Positions 1 through 7,177 of a stretch of 21,921 bases of DNA are shown piece by piece; position 1 is the first letter of the stretch; each line of letters starts with the position of its first letter. The DNA is from Kiloniellales bacterium (lineage in GTDB: Bacteria; Pseudomonadota; Alphaproteobacteria; Kiloniellales; JAKSDN01). The DNA is taken from positions 1-21,921 of the forward strand of contig JAKSDN010001214.1 of assembly GCA_022360075.1 (NCBI GenBank), written 5' to 3'. The notes beneath the pieces are model-generated. The model saw only the letters and a list, made by a program, of their open reading frames with translations. It had not been told where the DNA came from and ran no database searches. The position numbers were made by a program, and so were the translations under genes.

Positions 1-827
1 AATTGGTCGCCCAGGTTCTTGCGCATCCAGGCGACCTGCTCGACCGGCACGTCGTTGTTGGAGTGGATCTCGCCGGCCTGGAAGCGGCGCAGCGCGGCCG
101 AGCGGTCCTCCGTGGGATAGAAGTAGACCGTGTCGATCTGCACGCTGTCGGCGGCGTGGAAGTTCGGGTTCTTGACGACCTTGACGTGGTCGTTCGGCAC
201 CGCTTCGGCGAGTGTGTAGGCGCCATTGCTGACCATGGTGCCGGGCCGCACGAACTCCGCACCGTGCTGCGCGACGCTCGGCGGATGGACGGGCAGGCCG
301 GTCTGGTGGGTCAGCAGCTCGAGCATGTAGGGCGTGGCGGCCTCGAGCGTGATCTCCAGCGTGCGTTCGTCGACCGCGCGCACGCCCAGCGCGTCCGGCG
401 CCAGCTCGCCCTTGTTGATCTTCTCGGCGTTCTTGATGGGGTAGAGGATGTTGGCGTACTTCGCCCCGGTGTCCGGGGTCATGATCCGGCGCCAGGAGAA
501 CACGAAGTCGCCCGCTGTCACAGGATCACCGTTCGACCATCTGGCATTGTCGCGCAGCTTGAACAGGTAGGTCTTGCCGTCTTCGCTGATGCTCCAGCTC
601 TCGGCGACACCGGGGATCACTTCGGCGCTGGCGCTGTGGACCACCAGCCCTTCGTAGAGGTCGCGCAGGATGTTGGACTCGTAGATCGTCGAGGTCTTGT
701 GCTGATCCAGGGTCTCGGGATCGGCGGTGTTGCCGCGGTGGTAGACCATCTCGGCCAGGGCCGGATGGCCGCTCGCCAGCAATCCTGCAAGGGCCGCGCC
801 CGCGACGAGTTTGCGCACTGTCGACAT
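1..827 (-). CDS. OppA-like peptide ABC transporter substrate-binding protein (3' part outside window)
   Basis: This is a periplasmic solute-binding protein of family 5 (OppA/MppA type) that captures peptides for an ABC importer. I translated the minus strand from the ATG at 827-825. The first 275 residues are present and the gene continues past position 1. A signal peptide covers about residues 1-25 (MSTVRKL..., cleavage near HPALA/EM). The mature part follows the OppA pattern closely: a TLDQHKTST segment, ILRDLYEGLV, PGVAESW, then KLRDNARWSNGDPVTAGDFV, which is the family's signature region. An AGGGAG Shine-Dalgarno lies 10 bases before the ATG. It is divergent from the copper operon with about 170 bp between them, and nothing suggests a copper role. 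About half of a usual 520-540 residue OppA is visible. Family sure; exact substrate (oligopeptide, murein peptide or other) not known. Confidence 0.88.
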   Translation of the reverse strand, partial: MSTVRKLVAGAALAGLLASGHPALAEMVYHRGNTADPETLDQHKTSTIYESNILRDLYEGLVVHSASAEVIPGVAESWSISEDGKTYLFKLRDNARWSNGDPVTAGDFVFSWRRIMTPDTGAKYANILYPIKNAEKINKGELAPDALGVRAVDERTLEITLEAATPYMLELLTHQTGLPVHPPSVAQHGAEFVRPGTMVSNGAYTLAEAVPNDHVKVVKNPNFHAADSVQIDTVYFYPTEDRSAALRRFQAGEIHSNNDVPVEQVAWMRKNLGDQ

Positions 828-924
828 CGTAAAGCTGCTCCCTCTGATTGTGGTTATGCCGAGAGATCGGCCTCGGTCGTTGACGGAGAGCGTAAAGGAC
901 GCTTCGGCCCGGACGCAACCGGAC

Positions 925-955
925 TTGACCTTCCAGTGACTGGAAACTCTATCTA
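925..955 (+). promoter_or_regulatory. CueR/HmrR-type copper-responsive promoter of copA
   Basis: A -35 hexamer TTGACC (925-930) is followed by a 19-base spacer (931-949) and a -10 TATCTA (950-955). The overlong 19-base spacer is the hallmark of MerR-family activated promoters. The spacer carries the perfect dyad TTCCAG-TGA-CTGGAA (931-945), which resembles known CueR/HmrR operators (CCTTCC...GGAAGG). It sits about 46 bases upstream of the copA start, and the cognate MerR regulator is encoded right after copA. The regulator would untwist the spacer when it binds Cu(I). Promoter geometry is seen directly; copper specificity follows from the neighbouring genes. Confidence 0.87.
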
Positions 956-1000
956 ACGCTTGCGGGCGTTCGCCGTCCGCAGTTTTGAAGGATCTCGTTC

Positions 1001-3226
1001 ATGGAGTTGCGCGTGACGGCCGATCCCGGCGGGGCGGAGACGCCGCTGGAAACTCCAGCGTGCTGCAACGGGCCTGGAGCGCCGAAGGCGCCGCCGTCGC
1101 GGCCGCCGGCGGTCGCTGACGGCTATATCTGCCCCATGTGCCCGGACGTCTGGAGCGAGACTCCCGCGGCCTGTCCGCAATGCGGCATGGCGCTGGAGCC
1201 GGCCGGCTTTGCGGCAGAGGCCGAGGACAATCCGGAGTTGCGCGACATGGGCCGGCGCTTCTGGCTCGGGGCGGTCCTGACGCTGCCGGTCGTGTTCCTG
1301 GCCATGGGCGAGATGATGCCCTGGTTGGCCGCGTGGCTCGACAAGCCATGGAATGCCTGGGCCCAGCTACTGCTCGCCACGCCGGTGGTGCTCTGGGCCG
1401 GTGCTCCCTTCTTCCGGCGCGGCTGGACCTCGCTTGCGACGCGCAACCTCAACATGTTCACCCTGATCGCGCTCGGCACCGGCGCGGCCTACGCCTACAG
1501 TCTGGCCGCCGTCTTGGCGCCGGGCCTCTTTCCCGCCGGCTTTCGCGGCGAGTCGGGCAAGCTCGGCCTCTATTTCGAGGCGGCGGCCGTGATCATCGTC
1601 CTGGTTCTGCTCGGCCAGGTGCTCGAGCTGCGCGCCCGCGAAGGCACGCGCGGGGCGATCAAGGCCCTGCTCGACCTGGCACCGAAGACGGCCCGGCGCC
1701 TCACCGAGGCCGGCGCCGACGAGGCGGTCCCGCTCGAACGGGTCGCCGTCGGAGACCGCCTGCGGGTGCGGCCGGGCGAGGCGGTGCCGGTCGATGGCGT
1801 GCTGCTCGAGGGCCGCAGCAGCCTCGATGAGTCGATGATCACCGGCGAGCCGATCCCGGTCGAGAAGACGCCCGGCGACAAGCTGATCGGCGGCACCCTG
1901 AACGGCAGCGGCGGCTTCGTGATGTGCGCCGAGTCCGTCGGCGGCGAGACCATGCTCGCGCGGATCGTGCAGATGGTCGCCGAGGCGCAGCGCAGCCGCG
2001 CGCCGATCCAGCGCATCGCCGATCGGGTGGCCGGCCTGTTCGTGCCGGCCGTGATGGCCGTGGCCGTCGCCGCTTTCCTAACCTGGGCGCTCTGGGGACC
2101 GGCGCCGGCCTTGGGCTACGCGCTGCTCGCGGCCGTCTCGGTCTTGATCATCGCCTGTCCTTGCGCGCTCGGCCTGGCGACGCCGATGTCGATCATGGTC
2201 GGGATGGGCCGCGGCGCCGAGTCCGGGGTTCTGATCAAGAATGCCGAGGCGCTGGAGCGCCTCGAGACCGTCGATACGCTCGTCGTCGACAAGACCGGCA
2301 CCTTGACGGAGGGCCGGCCACGCCTGACGCGAGTGCGGCTCGCCGACGGGTTGGACGAGTCGGAGACCCTGCGGCGCGCCGCCAGCCTGGAGCGGGCGAG
2401 CGAGCATCCTTTGGCCGAAGCGATCGTCGCCGCCGCGCAAGAGCGCGATCTCGCACTCGAAGAGGTCACGGCGTTCGGATCGATCACGGGGGAGGGAATC
2501 GTCGGCCAGGTCGGGGGCGTGCAGACCGCTCTCGGCAACGATCGACTCATGGCCCGCCTGGGCGTGGCGGTAAAGGCCTTCGAGGCTGAGGCGGAGCGCA
2601 TGCGTGCCGACGGCGCCACGGTGCTGTTCATGGCGCTCGATGGACGCGCTGCCGGGCTGCTCGGGGTCACCGATCCGATCAAGGATCATGCGGCTGAAAC
2701 TCTTCAAGCGTTGCGGGCCGAAGGCCTGAGCCTCGTCATGCTGACTGGCGACAACCGCGTCACCGCCCAGGCCGTCGCCCGCAGGCTGGGCCTCGACTCG
2801 GTCGAGGCCGAGCTCTTGCCGGAGCGCAAGAACGAGGTGGTACGCCGGCTTCAGGCCGAGGGCCGCGTCGTCGCCATGGCGGGCGACGGGATCAACGACG
2901 CCCCGGCGCTCGCCCAGGCCGATGTGGGCATCGCCATGGCCAGCGGCACGGACGTCGCGATCGAAAGCGCCGACGTCACGCTGGTCGGCGGCGACCTGCG
3001 CGGCATCCTCAAGGCCAGGCGCCTGAGCCGCGCGACCATGCGGAACATCCGCCAGAACCTGTTTTTCGCCTTTGCCTACAACAGTCTCGGCGTGCCGATC
3101 GCCGCGGGCCTGCTCTATCCCGTCTTCGGCCTGCTGCTCAGCCCGATGATCGCCGCGGCCGCCATGAGCCTGAGCTCGGTCTCGGTGATCGGCAACGCCT
3201 TGCGCCTGCGGGGGATGCGGCTTTGA
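1001..3226 (+). CDS. copA: Cu(I)-exporting P1B-type ATPase
   Basis: An inner-membrane pump that exports Cu(I) with ATP. The 741 residues hold all core motifs: TGE (281-283, actuator), CPC ion site in a membrane helix (386-388), phosphorylated Asp430 in DKTGT, the HP pair (469-470), TGD (582-584), GDGIND (628-633), then YN (693-694) and MSLSS (722-726) in the last helices, the set expected of the Cu(I) subgroup. No GMxCxxC HMA domain is present. The N-terminus instead carries a Cys-Cys pair (21-22) and a short heavy-metal-binding segment at about 42-67, with Cys44, Cys47, Cys58 and Cys61. The usual form of that segment is CPMHP; here the His is Cys47. The start is ATG 1001, with GAAGGA 8 bases upstream. 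The MerR-type regulator follows after 10 bases, so the two genes are one operon behind the CueR-type promoter. Confidence 0.95.
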   Translation: MELRVTADPGGAETPLETPACCNGPGAPKAPPSRPPAVADGYICPMCPDVWSETPAACPQCGMALEPAGFAAEAEDNPELRDMGRRFWLGAVLTLPVVFLAMGEMMPWLAAWLDKPWNAWAQLLLATPVVLWAGAPFFRRGWTSLATRNLNMFTLIALGTGAAYAYSLAAVLAPGLFPAGFRGESGKLGLYFEAAAVIIVLVLLGQVLELRAREGTRGAIKALLDLAPKTARRLTEAGADEAVPLERVAVGDRLRVRPGEAVPVDGVLLEGRSSLDESMITGEPIPVEKTPGDKLIGGTLNGSGGFVMCAESVGGETMLARIVQMVAEAQRSRAPIQRIADRVAGLFVPAVMAVAVAAFLTWALWGPAPALGYALLAAVSVLIIACPCALGLATPMSIMVGMGRGAESGVLIKNAEALERLETVDTLVVDKTGTLTEGRPRLTRVRLADGLDESETLRRAASLERASEHPLAEAIVAAAQERDLALEEVTAFGSITGEGIVGQVGGVQTALGNDRLMARLGVAVKAFEAEAERMRADGATVLFMALDGRAAGLLGVTDPIKDHAAETLQALRAEGLSLVMLTGDNRVTAQAVARRLGLDSVEAELLPERKNEVVRRLQAEGRVVAMAGDGINDAPALAQADVGIAMASGTDVAIESADVTLVGGDLRGILKARRLSRATMRNIRQNLFFAFAYNSLGVPIAAGLLYPVFGLLLSPMIAAAAMSLSSVSVIGNALRLRGMRL

Positions 3227-3236
3227 GGAGGCGGTG

Positions 3237-3629
3237 ATGAACATCGGCGAAGCGGAAAGGCGCTGCGGCCTGCCGGCCAAGACGATCCGCTACTACGAGG
3301 AGATCGGCCTGGTCGTGCCGGAGCGCCGCGACAACGGCTACCGGGACTACGACGAGCCCGGCGTGCGCAAGCTGCAGTTCCTGCAGCGTGCCCGCAGCCT
3401 CGGCTTCTCGGTCCAGGACTGTCGGGCGCTGCTATCGCTCTACGACGATCGCAAGCGCGCCAGCGCCGACGTGAAGGCGATCGCGGAGGCGCACCTCGAG
3501 CGGATCGAGCGGAAGATCGACGAGCTCGACAGCCTGCGCCGCGCCCTGCAACACTTGGTCACCGCCTGCCACGGTGACGAAAGGCCGGACTGCCCGATCA
3601 TCGACGAATTAGCCGGCGAAGAACGTTAG
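3237..3629 (+). CDS. cueR: MerR-family copper-responsive regulator (CueR/HmrR)
   Basis: Transcription activator that senses Cu(I) and switches on copA. The 130 residues match the family length. The N-terminal MerR helix-turn-helix is plain (GLPAKTIRYYEEIGL at 11-25, then NGYRDYD), followed by a long dimerisation helix. The metal loop has Cys111 and Cys119 in ACHGDERPDCPII, the two-Cys pattern of Cu(I)/Ag(I)/Au(I) sensors. Ser76 in the SADVK stretch matches the Ser that marks monovalent-ion sensors. I chose ATG 3237 over the adjoining GTG 3234 because AGGAGG (3226-3231) lies 5 bases before the ATG. It overlaps the end of the copA stop region and is co-transcribed with copA, so it is autoregulated. 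No convincing intrinsic terminator follows it. Confidence 0.93.
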   Translation: MNIGEAERRCGLPAKTIRYYEEIGLVVPERRDNGYRDYDEPGVRKLQFLQRARSLGFSVQDCRALLSLYDDRKRASADVKAIAEAHLERIERKIDELDSLRRALQHLVTACHGDERPDCPIIDELAGEER

Positions 3630-3678
3630 TTCCCAGCTCGGAGCTCCAGCCTGGTGCACCAACTCAATCGAAAGCCTA

Positions 3679-3707
3679 TTGCAAATGAGACTGACTCTCA
3701 ATAACTA
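3679..3707 (+). promoter_or_regulatory. Fur-box-like operator (possible overlapping promoter) before the NiSOD cluster
   Basis: The 21 bases at 3683-3703 agree at 17 positions with an idealised Fur box of the AAATGAGAATGATTCTCATTT kind (the left half AAATGAGA and right TCTCA are exact). A TTGCAA at 3679-3684 could act as a -35, with a weak TAACTA 17 bases on, so a bound Fur would cover the promoter. It lies about 54 bases before the HupE-like gene that opens the nickel-SOD cluster. The match is my hand comparison to a consensus recalled from memory. A Nur (nickel) or Irr site is less likely: the TTGCAA-N5-TTGCAA Nur pattern is not present. Confidence 0.6.
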
Positions 3708-3757
3708 CAAAGCAGCCGAAAGGGCGGTCGCGGCGACCAGGCTTGAGGAGATTTGCG

Positions 3758-4144
3758 ATGCGATGGTTGTGGAAGGTTCTTTGGATGTTTGTGTGCGTCT
3801 TGGCCCCGACGTCGGCCGCCTTCGCGCATCACGCTTTGCCCGACAGTTCGGGATTTCTACATATCGTCGCCGGTGCTGATCATTTCGCGGGATTTTTCAT
3901 CATGGGCGCGTTGGGCGGGCTCTACGCGCATCTCTTCGGCGGCTGGCGCTACATCTGCGGCGCTATATTGGCCTTCGTTCTGCTGGCGAGTCATTCGCAC
4001 ATGCCGTTGTGGACCGGGACCGGCCTTTTGTTCGCGATGGGCTTCTCAAGTGCTGGCCTCCTGATCGCCGTCGCGGCCGCGCGCCTCACCATCGCGCTTG
4101 TCGAGAAGCTGGGCTTGCGCCGGCCGCGCGCCGAGCAGGATTGA
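3758..4144 (+). CDS. Short HupE/UreJ-like membrane protein, putative nickel permease
   Basis: Probably an inner-membrane protein for nickel uptake. The 128 residues start with a signal-like segment (cleavage near AAFA/HH, residue 23) followed by a His-rich start of the mature chain. Next is H-x3-G-x-D-H (His35, Gly39, Asp41, His42), equivalent to the HPxxGxDH motif of HupE/UreJ, then hydrophobic segments at about 43-58, 66-79 and 85-115, with a second His pair (SHSH, 79-82). HupE proteins are usually near 190 residues, so this is a compact version. The start is ATG 3758 with GAGGAG 7 bases upstream; no better start fits. It lies between a Fur-like box and sodN, which supports a role in supplying nickel. 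Membership in the HupE/UreJ family is by motif only; nickel as substrate is inferred from context. Confidence 0.6.
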   Translation: MRWLWKVLWMFVCVLAPTSAAFAHHALPDSSGFLHIVAGADHFAGFFIMGALGGLYAHLFGGWRYICGAILAFVLLASHSHMPLWTGTGLLFAMGFSSAGLLIAVAAARLTIALVEKLGLRRPRAEQD

Positions 4145-4261
4145 ACCGTCACCTGATCGCCACGGTGCGCCTCTTGGCTTGCCACTCCTCGGCTTGCCGA
4201 TGACGGCGGCCTGGTCTCTCCAGAACTCCTCTTCCCCAGTTCGAATCGGAGCCTCGCCCTA

Positions 4262-4762
4262 ATGCTGTTCAGTCTGGTTCGCGCCTTCGACACCGTTTCG
4301 GCTGTCCCGACCGTGGACGCCCATTGCGACATCCCTTGCAAGATTTACGATCCGTCGCCAGCTCAAATCGCGGCGTTATCCGTGGTGCGGCTCATGGACA
4401 TCATGGTTGAAGCGATAAAGGGCGACGATGCCCGTTCGTTGGAGGTCCAAAACACGATCGCGCGTTGCGTCCTCCGCAAGGAGGAAGAGGCGGAGAAGGT
4501 GAAGCAAGAAGCGCGGATCATCTGGGGTGACTACTTCAAGACCCCGCATATCGACGCCTTTCCCGAGATCCACGAACTGGTGCATCGGATCATGCAGAAG
4601 GCCAGCGCCTGCAAGCAGGGTACATCCCGCGCCGACGGGGAGGCGCTGGTCGAGCTGATGAACCGCTTCGCTGAGGTCTTCTGGCAGACGAAGGAGATCA
4701 AGACGGTCCGCCATCCTTGCCCCTATCCGCCAAACCTGCCGACGGTCTATCCGGCGCTCTGA
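4262..4762 (+). CDS. sodN: Nickel superoxide dismutase (with cleavable leader)
   Basis: Converts superoxide to hydrogen peroxide and oxygen using nickel. The 166-residue product has a 20-residue leader ending in VDA, then the nickel hook HCDIPCKIY: after cleavage His1, Cys2 and Cys6 (precursor His21, Cys22, Cys26) would be the metal ligands and Tyr29 the conserved hook tyrosine. The usual hook is HCxxPCGxY; here Lys replaces Gly. The rest is the expected four-helix body (IIWGDYFK, HELVHRIMQK) with the C-terminal PYPPNLPTVYP stretch typical of the family. The start is ATG 4262, with CGGAG about 10 bases upstream, and it gives the leader that SodX must remove. sodX follows only 4 bases after the stop. 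The enzyme forms a hexamer in characterised members; the leader contains no classic secretion signal. Confidence 0.95.
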   Translation: MLFSLVRAFDTVSAVPTVDAHCDIPCKIYDPSPAQIAALSVVRLMDIMVEAIKGDDARSLEVQNTIARCVLRKEEEAEKVKQEARIIWGDYFKTPHIDAFPEIHELVHRIMQKASACKQGTSRADGEALVELMNRFAEVFWQTKEIKTVRHPCPYPPNLPTVYPAL

Positions 4763-4766
4763 TCGA

Positions 4767-5108
4767 GTGGCTTTTGCTTGGCGGCTGCTCCGAATCCGGG
4801 GCACCAGTATGGCGCCGTTGCTCAATAGCGGCGACTATGCCATCGCGAAAAGCCTGCGCCTCGAACACGACATCGCGGTCGGCGACATCGTCGAGATCGA
4901 CCACCCTGATCTCGGGCCGATCGTCAAACGCATAAGTGAGCTGCGGGCCGGCGACGTCCGGGTGCAGGGCCTGGCCTCGACCTCGATGGAGTCTGATCAA
5001 CTCGGCCGGCTGCCGCGATCGAGTGTCAAGGCGCGATTGGTCTGGTGCGTTTCACCGAATGGGCTGTTTCGCATCCGAGAGGCCGGAGCGGAATCAAGCT
5101 GTTGCTGA
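4767..5108 (+). CDS. sodX: Nickel-type SOD maturation protease (S26 signal-peptidase-like)
   Basis: Processes the SodN leader so that the new N-terminal His can bind nickel. The 113-residue protein has the S26 protease pattern: the nucleophile Ser14 in GTSMAP and a general-base Lys54 in GPIVKRI, followed by the GLASTSMESDQLG and PxSSVKARL segments typical of LexA/signal-peptidase folds. It lacks a membrane anchor, unlike leader peptidases, which fits a soluble partner of SodN. The start is GTG 4767, four bases after the sodN stop; there is no strong Shine-Dalgarno, so it is probably translated by coupling from sodN. It ends in a Ser-Cys-Cys tail whose meaning is unclear. Assignment rests on motif plus position next to sodN. 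Confidence 0.9.
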   Translation: MAFAWRLLRIRGTSMAPLLNSGDYAIAKSLRLEHDIAVGDIVEIDHPDLGPIVKRISELRAGDVRVQGLASTSMESDQLGRLPRSSVKARLVWCVSPNGLFRIREAGAESSCC

Positions 5109-5122
5109 AGGCAAGTCGGCCG

Positions 5123-5205
5123 AGCGTGACACGGCCGTGCTGTGCCGGGCTTGATCCGGCGACTCGGAAGGCCGCCGCTTCTTCGAGGAGAGCACGGCCG
5201 TGGGC
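5123..5205. repeat. Possible diverged palindromic intergenic element between sodX and bioY
   Basis: The 10-base palindrome CACGGCCGTG occurs twice, at 5130-5139 and 5193-5202, flanking CCGGGCTTGATCCGG. That last motif is common in alphaproteobacterial palindromic repeats (compare the unit at 18012-18083). It could be a worn repeat unit or could form a hairpin that ends the sodX transcript, but there is no T-tract. No operator of the BioR type (TTATMKATAA) is visible before bioY. Confidence 0.35.
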
Positions 5206-5295
5206 CGTCCGACTATCGGCGCCTAATGGCATTGCCCAGCGCGCCGGCAAATGACATCGTGGCGCCGATTCTTGACCCAACGACAGGAGACCGCG

Positions 5296-5892
5296 ATGAC
5301 AGCCTTCGCCGGAAGCCGTTCCTTGGTTGACACACTCGTTCCCGAAGGTCGGGTCCAGCGTTATGTCTGGTACGTGGCTCTGGCGGTGTTGGGTACTTTC
5401 ATCCTGACGGTTTCGGCGAAGATCAAGGTGCCCATGTGGCCCGTGGATGCATCGCTGCAGACCCTGGCGATTGCCGCCATCGCGGCGACCTACGGCATGC
5501 GCCTCGGCACGGCGACTGTCGTGCTTTACCTGCTTGAAGGGGCCTTCGGCATGCCGGTCTTCCAAGGCACGCCGGAACGCGGCATTGGCTTGGCCTACAT
5601 GATGGGCTCGACCGGTGGCTATCTGGCCGGCTACGTCGCGATGGCGGCCATCATCGGCTGGGGCGCCGACCGGGGCTGGGACCGCAATCCCTTCAAGCTG
5701 TTTGGCGTCATGCTGGTCGCGGAAGTGGTCATGCTTGGTCTCGGCGCGTTGTGGCTCGCCCATTTGTTCGGCGCGGACAAGGCCTTTGCCTACGGGGTGG
5801 GGCCCTTCATCGTCACCGACCTGGTGAAGATCGCCATCGCCGCCTGCATCGTTCCCGCCCTGTGGCGCGTCTTGCGTCGGCTACGCGTCTGA
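5296..5892 (+). CDS. bioY: Biotin transporter substrate-binding (S) component BioY
   Basis: An integral membrane S component of an ECF vitamin transporter, binding biotin. The 198 residues contain five to six hydrophobic segments. The conserved parts are VSAKIKVPMWPVDASLQTLA (35-60 region, typically V.MxPVPxTLQTL), YGMRLGT, LYLLEGAFGMPVF, and the GSTGGYLAGYV motif of the family. The start is ATG 5296 with AGGAGA 5 bases upstream; upstream in-frame starts lack such a site. No bioM or bioN (ATPase and T component) is nearby, so it either works alone, as some BioY proteins do, or shares an ECF module encoded elsewhere. The gene stands alone: about 190 bp separates it from sodX and 305 bp from the next gene. 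Confidence 0.93.
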   Translation: MTAFAGSRSLVDTLVPEGRVQRYVWYVALAVLGTFILTVSAKIKVPMWPVDASLQTLAIAAIAATYGMRLGTATVVLYLLEGAFGMPVFQGTPERGIGLAYMMGSTGGYLAGYVAMAAIIGWGADRGWDRNPFKLFGVMLVAEVVMLGLGALWLAHLFGADKAFAYGVGPFIVTDLVKIAIAACIVPALWRVLRRLRV

Positions 5893-6197
5893 GTCGTCGC
5901 CCTGTCGAGGCGTTTGAGAGCCGCCAAGAAAGTGCTGGAAATCAACGGCTTATCCTAGCTGTCGCGAAAAGCCTGCGTTCCGTCGGGAGCGCGGTACAGG
6001 CCCTGCCGGAAACCCGGCTGTAACGCGGCCGCGCTTGCCCGGTGATGGCTCGCGTGACAGGATCGTCCGGCATCAGGAGCCGCGGGCGACGGCGGCGGCT
6101 GCCGATCCTTTGCTCGAAGCCGCTTCGTGTGGACGGAAAGGCGAGCACGAGTTATCGGCGGAATAGGGAACAAAACATAAATCAACAGGTGAGCCAA
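5893..6197. other. Intergenic region between bioY and the SBP gene, no gene seen
   Basis: About 305 bases without a supported gene. A small hairpin GCCGG-AAAC-CCGGC (6005-6018) lacks a T-tract, so I do not call a terminator. The last 50 bases before the next gene are notably A-rich. I could not place a convincing promoter with proper spacing. A 16-base string TCGCGAAAAGCCTGCG (5962-5977) also occurs inside sodX (4843-4858). Confidence 0.6.
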
Positions 6198-7142
6198 ATG
6201 CGTTTAATTGCCCTTTGCTTTGTGATTGCCGGGCTTTCGACGGCCGCCTTTGCCGGCCCTTACGACGGCAAGCGAATTCTCCACATCGATTCCTATCACC
6301 AAGGCAATACTTGGAACGACCGGATCGCCGCGGCGGTGGAGTCGACCCTGGAAGGCACCGGCATCGAGCTCAAGGTGATCCGCATGGACACCAAGCGCAA
6401 CCCTTCGGAGGAGTTCAAGACCGCGGCGGCGCTGCGCGTGAAGGACCTGATTGCGGAGTTCAAGCCGGACGTCGTGACCGCAAGCGACGACAACGCCGCG
6501 AAGTACCTGATCATGCCTCACTACAAGGATGCCGCGCTGCCTTTCGTCTTCTGCGGCCTCAACTGGGATGCCTCGGTCTACGGCCTTCCCTTCTCCAACG
6601 TCACAGGCATGGTGGAGGTCTCGCCGATTCCGCAGATCATCCGGTTGCTGAAGGGCTATGCCAAGGGCGAGCGCATCGGTTACCTGACCGAAGACACGCT
6701 GACCAAGCGCAAGGAGCTCGACTACCACAGGAAGCTGTTCGGTATCGAGTACGACCAAGTCTATCTGGTCAGCACCTTCGAGGATTGGAAGGCGGCTTTC
6801 CTGCGCGCGCAGGAAGAGGTCGACATGCTGGTGATACTCGGCGTCGCGGCGCTCACGGACTTCGACAACGAGGCCGCCCGCGAGCTCGCCGAGAGCGAGA
6901 CCAAGATCCCGACCGGCACCGACTTCGGCTGGCTGATGCACTTGAGCATGCTGGGTGTGGGCAAGGTGCCCGAGGAGCAAGGTCGTTGGGCCGCGCGTGC
7001 GGCGCTGAAGATCCTCGACGGCGTCGCGCCGAGCCAGATCCCGCTGACCTACAACAAGGAAGGCAAGCTCTTCTTCAACCGCAAGATCGCCGCGCGGCTC
7101 GGTGTCGTCGACTATCCGCCCCTCGCCGAGGTCGTGCCCTGA
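6198..7142 (+). CDS. Periplasmic ABC_sub_bind-type substrate-binding protein (putative kinase-linked sensor)
   Basis: A 314-residue periplasmic binding protein. The signal peptide is residues 1-19 (cleavage AAFA/GP). The mature chain begins KRILHIDSYHQGNTWNDRI, the pattern of the ABC_sub_bind (PF04392-like) family members that accompany histidine kinases, and has the two-lobe alternation expected: DLIAEFKPDVVTASDDNAAK and LPFVFCGLNWD in lobe 1, GYAKGERIGYLTEDT and VDMLVILGVAALTDFD in lobe 2. The start is ATG 6198, giving a proper signal peptide with AGGTGAG 4 bases upstream; a longer in-frame reading from 6042 would bury the signal. No permease or ATPase gene is near. The hybrid kinase starts 35 bases downstream, so I infer that this protein reports ligand to the kinase. 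The ligand is unknown. Confidence 0.8.
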   Translation: MRLIALCFVIAGLSTAAFAGPYDGKRILHIDSYHQGNTWNDRIAAAVESTLEGTGIELKVIRMDTKRNPSEEFKTAAALRVKDLIAEFKPDVVTASDDNAAKYLIMPHYKDAALPFVFCGLNWDASVYGLPFSNVTGMVEVSPIPQIIRLLKGYAKGERIGYLTEDTLTKRKELDYHRKLFGIEYDQVYLVSTFEDWKAAFLRAQEEVDMLVILGVAALTDFDNEAARELAESETKIPTGTDFGWLMHLSMLGVGKVPEEQGRWAARAALKILDGVAPSQIPLTYNKEGKLFFNRKIAARLGVVDYPPLAEVVP

Positions 7143-7177
7143 TCTTCGCGAGGCAACGAGCGCCGTGACCTCCGGTC

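Noticed and set aside
3..956. A 317-codon plus-strand frame at the left edge.
   Set aside because: The opposite strand reads as OppA with signal peptide and family signature; this frame is its antisense.
2078..3280. A 400-codon minus-strand frame opposite copA.
   Set aside because: Antisense of the P-type ATPase core; no family pattern.
4843..5977. A 16-base identity (TCGCGAAAAGCCTGCG) at 4843-4858 and 5962-5977.
   Set aside because: One copy is inside sodX coding sequence, flanks do not match, and a chance pair of this length in about 22 kb is not very unlikely.
6005..6018. Hairpin GCCGG-AAAC-CCGGC after bioY as a terminator.
   Set aside because: Only a 5-base stem, over 100 bases past the stop and no T-tract.
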